The notes beneath the pieces are model-generated. The model saw only the letters and a program-made list of their open reading frames with translations. It was not told the origin of the DNA and ran no database searches. A stretch of DNA of 8,521 bases from Chitinophagaceae bacterium. GTDB lineage: Bacteria; Bacteroidota; Bacteroidia; Chitinophagales; Chitinophagaceae. The stretch is taken from positions 1 through 8,521 of the forward strand of contig JAJAZO010000301.1 of the NCBI GenBank assembly GCA_026785745.1, given 5' to 3'. The position numbers and the translations under genes are program-made. Of this stretch, positions 6,865-8,521 are shown in pieces. Each line of letters starts with the position of its first letter. Positions within the stretch are counted from its first letter, which is position 1.

Positions 6865-7174
6865 ATGGTAAGGTATGTAATGTCCTTTTCAGTGCCGCAG
6901 GGCCGGCAACAATCTGCACAAAAAATATATAGATCATTATTTTGATGCCTTGTACAAGCATGGCCCGGGTGGTATGCGCAGCCAGTGCTATGCTGACTAT
7001 GATAATGCCTGTAGCTTTGTACACATCAAAAGTTTTAAACGGGAATCCGTAGCCAATCATCATTTCAAATCTGGCACCTTCCGGGAGTATGTGCAGCAAC
7101 TGGCATCCTTATGTGGAAATATCACTTCATTTTTAAGATTGCAACAGCAACAGACATTTGAATCTATTTACTAA
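6865..7174 (+). pseudogene. Antibiotic biosynthesis monooxygenase (ABM)-like small protein, broken by a +1 frameshift
   Basis: From ATG 6865 the first frame reads MVRYVMSFSVPQGRQQSAQK and stops at 6943. The frame one base later continues as FDALYKHGPGGMRSQCY, SFVHIKSFKRESVANHHFKS and GTFREYVQQLASL and ends at 7174. Joined, they give one 102-residue protein whose layout fits a dimeric alpha/beta-barrel ABM domain: an N-terminal strand, a helix with YFDAL, a GPGGMRSQ turn, a SFVHI strand, then a helix with H and FREYV. Deleting one A from the A6 run at 6920-6925 restores the frame (reading AQKYIDHYFDALY), so a one-base insertion there is the simplest cause. It may be a real mutation, a sequencing or assembly error, or, less likely, programmed slippage. 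If intact, it would be a small cytosolic oxygenase or cyclase-like protein of unknown substrate. It lies after a terminator and so has its own transcription, and it converges on the minus-strand RNA ending at 7192. Confidence 0.7.
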
Positions 7175-7191
7175 CCAGCCAGTATGCAAAT

Positions 7192-7221
7192 AAAAAAAGA
7201 GCCTGTAGAAACAAGCCCTTT
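7192..7221 (-). terminator. Strong intrinsic terminator on the minus strand
   Basis: On the minus strand GGGCTTG (7218-7212) pairs with CAGGCTC (7205-7199) through seven pairs, two of them G-U, with a six-base loop. Three further A-U pairs extend the stem, and a run of seven T follows (7198-7192). On the plus strand the G-U pairs become A-C mismatches, so the direction is minus. No protein gene lies upstream on that strand, so it implies a non-coding transcript. Confidence 0.75.
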
Positions 7222-7381
7222 ACCATTAAACCTTTCCTTGAGAAGTATAAACCTATCTCTTAGAAGGCACAAAGTAATTACCACCACGATGGAGCTACCG
7301 GAAAATAGCCGAAAGGGGTAATCTGTCGGGTAATAGGGCTTTCATGCAGATGAGAATGCCCGGGTTTACCTTGTTGGGCTC
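7192..7381 (-). ncRNA. Candidate structured small RNA of about 190 nt, 6S-like architecture
   Basis: A minus-strand -7 element, TAATTTTG (7395-7388), predicts a start near 7381, and a strong intrinsic terminator ends the transcript at 7192. The body has no convincing minus-strand gene. Complementary segments nest inside one another (plus coordinates): GAGCC at the 5' end (7381-7377) with GGCTC at the 3' end (7203-7199); GGTTTA 7363-7368 with TAAACC at 7248-7253 or 7227-7232; ATTACC 7277-7282 with GGTAAT 7317-7322; and AGCTA 7293-7297 with TAGC 7306-7309 around an eight-base loop. The result is a long rod with complementary ends, as in 6S RNA, which traps RNA polymerase. I see no sequence signature that proves 6S, so another structured regulator is possible. 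No -33 TTTG is visible at the right distance. It converges with the ABM-like gene and is divergent from the stress-protein gene. Confidence 0.5.
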
Positions 7382-7387
7382 ATTTTT

Positions 7388-7395
7388 CAAAATTA
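7388..7395 (-). promoter_or_regulatory. Perfect Bacteroidota -7 element for the small RNA
   Basis: Read on the minus strand this is TAATTTTG, an exact TAnnTTTG. It overlaps a TATAAT string. No TTTG occurs about 19-20 bases upstream, so the -33 part is missing or degenerate. It would start transcription near 7381, directly before the 5' arm of the candidate RNA. Confidence 0.5.
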
Positions 7396-7471
7396 TACAC
7401 TGCTTTAGGATGATTAATATCTCCATTCTTTGGAATAACCTCCATCCTACTAATGAAAATAGAATGCAAAG

Positions 7472-7481
7472 CGAAATTTCG
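7472..7481. repeat. Perfect 10-bp palindrome upstream of the stress-protein gene
   Basis: CGAAATTTCG is self-complementary and lies 90 bp before the stress-protein start. A near-match -7 element, TAAATTTA (7494-7501), follows it, so it would sit close to the -33 region of such a promoter. It may be an operator or chance. Apart from these two marks and the small-RNA promoter, I see nothing in 7382-7570. Confidence 0.25.
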
Positions 7482-7570
7482 TTTCAAATCCTGTAAATTT
7501 AGCTCTGAAAAGCAAATCACCCTTTTAGCATTCCTATTTTTTGAAAATGGGTGTCAAAAACCAAAGTTAT

Positions 7571-8356
7571 ATGCACAGAGTCATTATTCCTGTTGATTTT
7601 TCCGAAACATCCCTGAATGCTGCCCGTTTTACAGCCCGGATGCTGGCAGGAAAAAAAGATGCTGTTGCCCTTCTTTATAATAACTATGAAAGTGAAGGAG
7701 ACCATGATGTAGTAGTCGGCTACCAGGAAAGTTTAAAAAAAGAATTCCTGGCAAATGGTGTTGAAAGCGTTGAATACGAAAATGAAATGGGTGGCGACCT
7801 TATAGAAAATATTGCCCGTCTTGCCCACACCAGCAGGGCTACCCTTATTGTAATGGGCATCACCGGAAAATCAGAAGTCCGCCAGGCCATGTTTGGAAGT
7901 AACACACTCAAGCTGGTTGATAAAAATCTTTTGCCGGTTATGATCATTCCACCGGATGCTGTTTATAAAGGAATAAACAATGTAGTATTTACTTCCGATT
8001 TTAAAGATGTAGAGGCTACTACTCCAGCTGCATTGATAAGTTCCGTGCTTGAAATATTCAATCCAATGCTGCATATTGTAAATGTAAACAAGGAGCATTA
8101 TGTATCTCTTACAGAAGAAATTGAAAAAGAAAAAGCTATTTTCCGTGAAATGTTCAAAGCTCTTAAAACAGAGTTTTACTTCCTTACCATGAATGATTTT
8201 TATGAGGCCGTGGATAATTTTGTAAAAGACTACAATATTGATGTGCTGGTGACCATTCCAAAGCACCAGAGTAATGCAGTATCGTTGTTTAAATCAACTC
8301 ACACCAAGCGACTGGCGTATCATAGCCGCATTCCGATACTGGCAGCCCATGAATAA
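7571..8356 (+). CDS. Universal stress protein, two UspA domains in tandem
   Basis: From the ATG at 7571 the protein has 261 residues and starts with the classic UspA strand MHRVIIPVDFSETSLNAARF. The first domain (about 1-135) holds an intact ATP-binding signature G-x2-G-x9-G-S: Gly96, Gly99, Gly109 and Ser110 in VMGITGKSEVRQAMFGSNTL, followed by LLPVMIIP. The second domain (about 138-261) begins NNVVFTSDFKDVEATTPAAL and ends RIPILAAHE, but the matching loop (TIPKHQSNAVSLFK) has lost the glycines, so it probably does not bind ATP. This asymmetric tandem layout is common in Bacteroidota. The protein should be cytosolic and act in stress or starvation response. Upstream TTG 7541 and ATG 7547 are in frame, but the domain begins right at 7571. 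No clear Shine-Dalgarno sequence is present. The gene stands alone, with no terminator visible before the next promoter. Confidence 0.9.
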   Translation: MHRVIIPVDFSETSLNAARFTARMLAGKKDAVALLYNNYESEGDHDVVVGYQESLKKEFLANGVESVEYENEMGGDLIENIARLAHTSRATLIVMGITGKSEVRQAMFGSNTLKLVDKNLLPVMIIPPDAVYKGINNVVFTSDFKDVEATTPAALISSVLEIFNPMLHIVNVNKEHYVSLTEEIEKEKAIFREMFKALKTEFYFLTMNDFYEAVDNFVKDYNIDVLVTIPKHQSNAVSLFKSTHTKRLAYHSRIPILAAHE

Positions 8357-8375
8357 AACAGCACAAACTTAATAC

Positions 8376-8406
8376 TTGACTTGTCGGGAACAAATGTTTA
8401 ACTTTG
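8376..8406 (+). promoter_or_regulatory. Bacteroidota-type promoter reading off the right edge
   Basis: TAACTTTG at 8399-8406 is an exact TAnnTTTG, and TTG at 8376-8378 lies 20 bases upstream as a -33 element. Transcription should begin near 8411-8413. AACAAA (8389-8394) and TTTGTT (8403-8408) form a small inverted repeat over the -7 element, which could be a control site. Confidence 0.6.
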
Positions 8407-8420
8407 TTTACGTTTTTTTT

Positions 8421-8504
8421 ATGCGACAGTATTCAAACAAACTGACCCGTATTTACTCATTTGCCGAGCAATCACTGCCGGTAAATTTTTATATTCCTGA
8501 TTAA
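8421..8504 (+). CDS. Possible 27-aa leader peptide or small protein
   Basis: ATG at 8421 lies about ten bases after the predicted start site of the promoter at 8376-8406. It opens a 27-codon frame beginning MRQYSNKLTRIYSF and ending NFYIPD before TAA. I recognise no family. The very short leader and clean frame fit a leader peptide or small protein. It may equally be chance sequence in the 5' untranslated region of a gene beyond the window. Confidence 0.2.
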   Translation: MRQYSNKLTRIYSFAEQSLPVNFYIPD

Positions 8505-8521
8505 TACAGCCAGGCATCAGC

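Noticed and set aside
6863..7099. Minus-strand frame resembling the C-terminal half of a cation/proton antiporter subunit G (MnhG-like membrane segments)
   Set aside because: It lacks the first membrane segment and the usual conserved His-Ala region, and the plus strand reads as a much better ABM-like protein once one base is corrected. The minus frame is best seen as a shadow.
7184..7321. Plus-strand 45-codon frame starting MQIKKEPVETS
   Set aside because: It runs antisense through the terminator and body of the candidate small RNA and has no promoter or recognisable fold.
7264..7495. Plus-strand open frame of about 76 codons including MQMRMPGFTLLGSF
   Set aside because: It begins after a stop, overlaps the candidate RNA on the other strand, and the only ATGs are internal. 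Openness can be explained by RNA conservation.
7871..8266. Minus-strand 131-codon frame inside the stress-protein gene
   Set aside because: Antisense to a well-supported UspA protein, with shadow-like composition.

Overview
The window looks like a chromosomal segment from a Bacteroidota bacterium, probably of the Chitinophagaceae type. The reasons are a low to moderate GC content, weak or absent Shine-Dalgarno sequences, -7 promoter elements of the TAnnTTTG type, and gene families typical of that phylum (secreted caspase-like protein, DUF3095, DUF4241, lipoprotein L,D-transpeptidase, tandem universal stress protein). I saw no tRNA, rRNA, CRISPR array, complete insertion sequence or phage gene. 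All family assignments come from reading the translations and have not been checked against a database.

Layout. Positions 1-1304 (minus) hold the first ~434 codons of a secreted caspase-like (C14-type) protein that runs off the left edge. Next come three small unrecognised genes: 1405-1656 (minus, 83 aa), 2024-2368 (minus, 114 aa, with a hairpin terminator at its stop codon) and 2678-2929 (plus, 83 aa, with an internal 20-residue-period repeat). They are separated by gene-poor stretches with inverted repeats and possible remnants. Positions 3025-4939 (plus) hold a two-gene unit with a 4-base gap: a DUF3095 protein with features of a class III nucleotide cyclase fold, and an exported DUF4241 protein. 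Positions 5035-6750 (plus) encode a lipoprotein L,D-transpeptidase of the LdtD/YcbB type, followed by a terminator hairpin.

Positions 6865-7174 (plus) hold an antibiotic-biosynthesis-monooxygenase-like (ABM) small protein whose frame is broken by one extra base, most simply in an A6 run at 6920-6925. Facing it on the minus strand is the best candidate for something not covered by protein annotation: a non-coding RNA of about 190 nt (7381 to 7192). It has a perfect TAATTTTG -7 element, nested complementary segments, complementary ends and a strong intrinsic terminator. This architecture resembles 6S RNA, although the identity is not proven. Positions 7571-8356 (plus) encode a two-domain universal stress protein with an ATP-binding motif only in the first domain. 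A consensus Bacteroidota promoter at 8376-8406 then drives transcription out of the right edge, past a 27-codon open frame.

Functionally the window is mixed: cell-envelope maintenance (L,D-transpeptidase), stress response (USP), a possible nucleotide-signalling protein paired with an exported protein, and a secreted protease-like protein. Apart from the 3025-4939 pair there is no strong evidence that the genes form one pathway.
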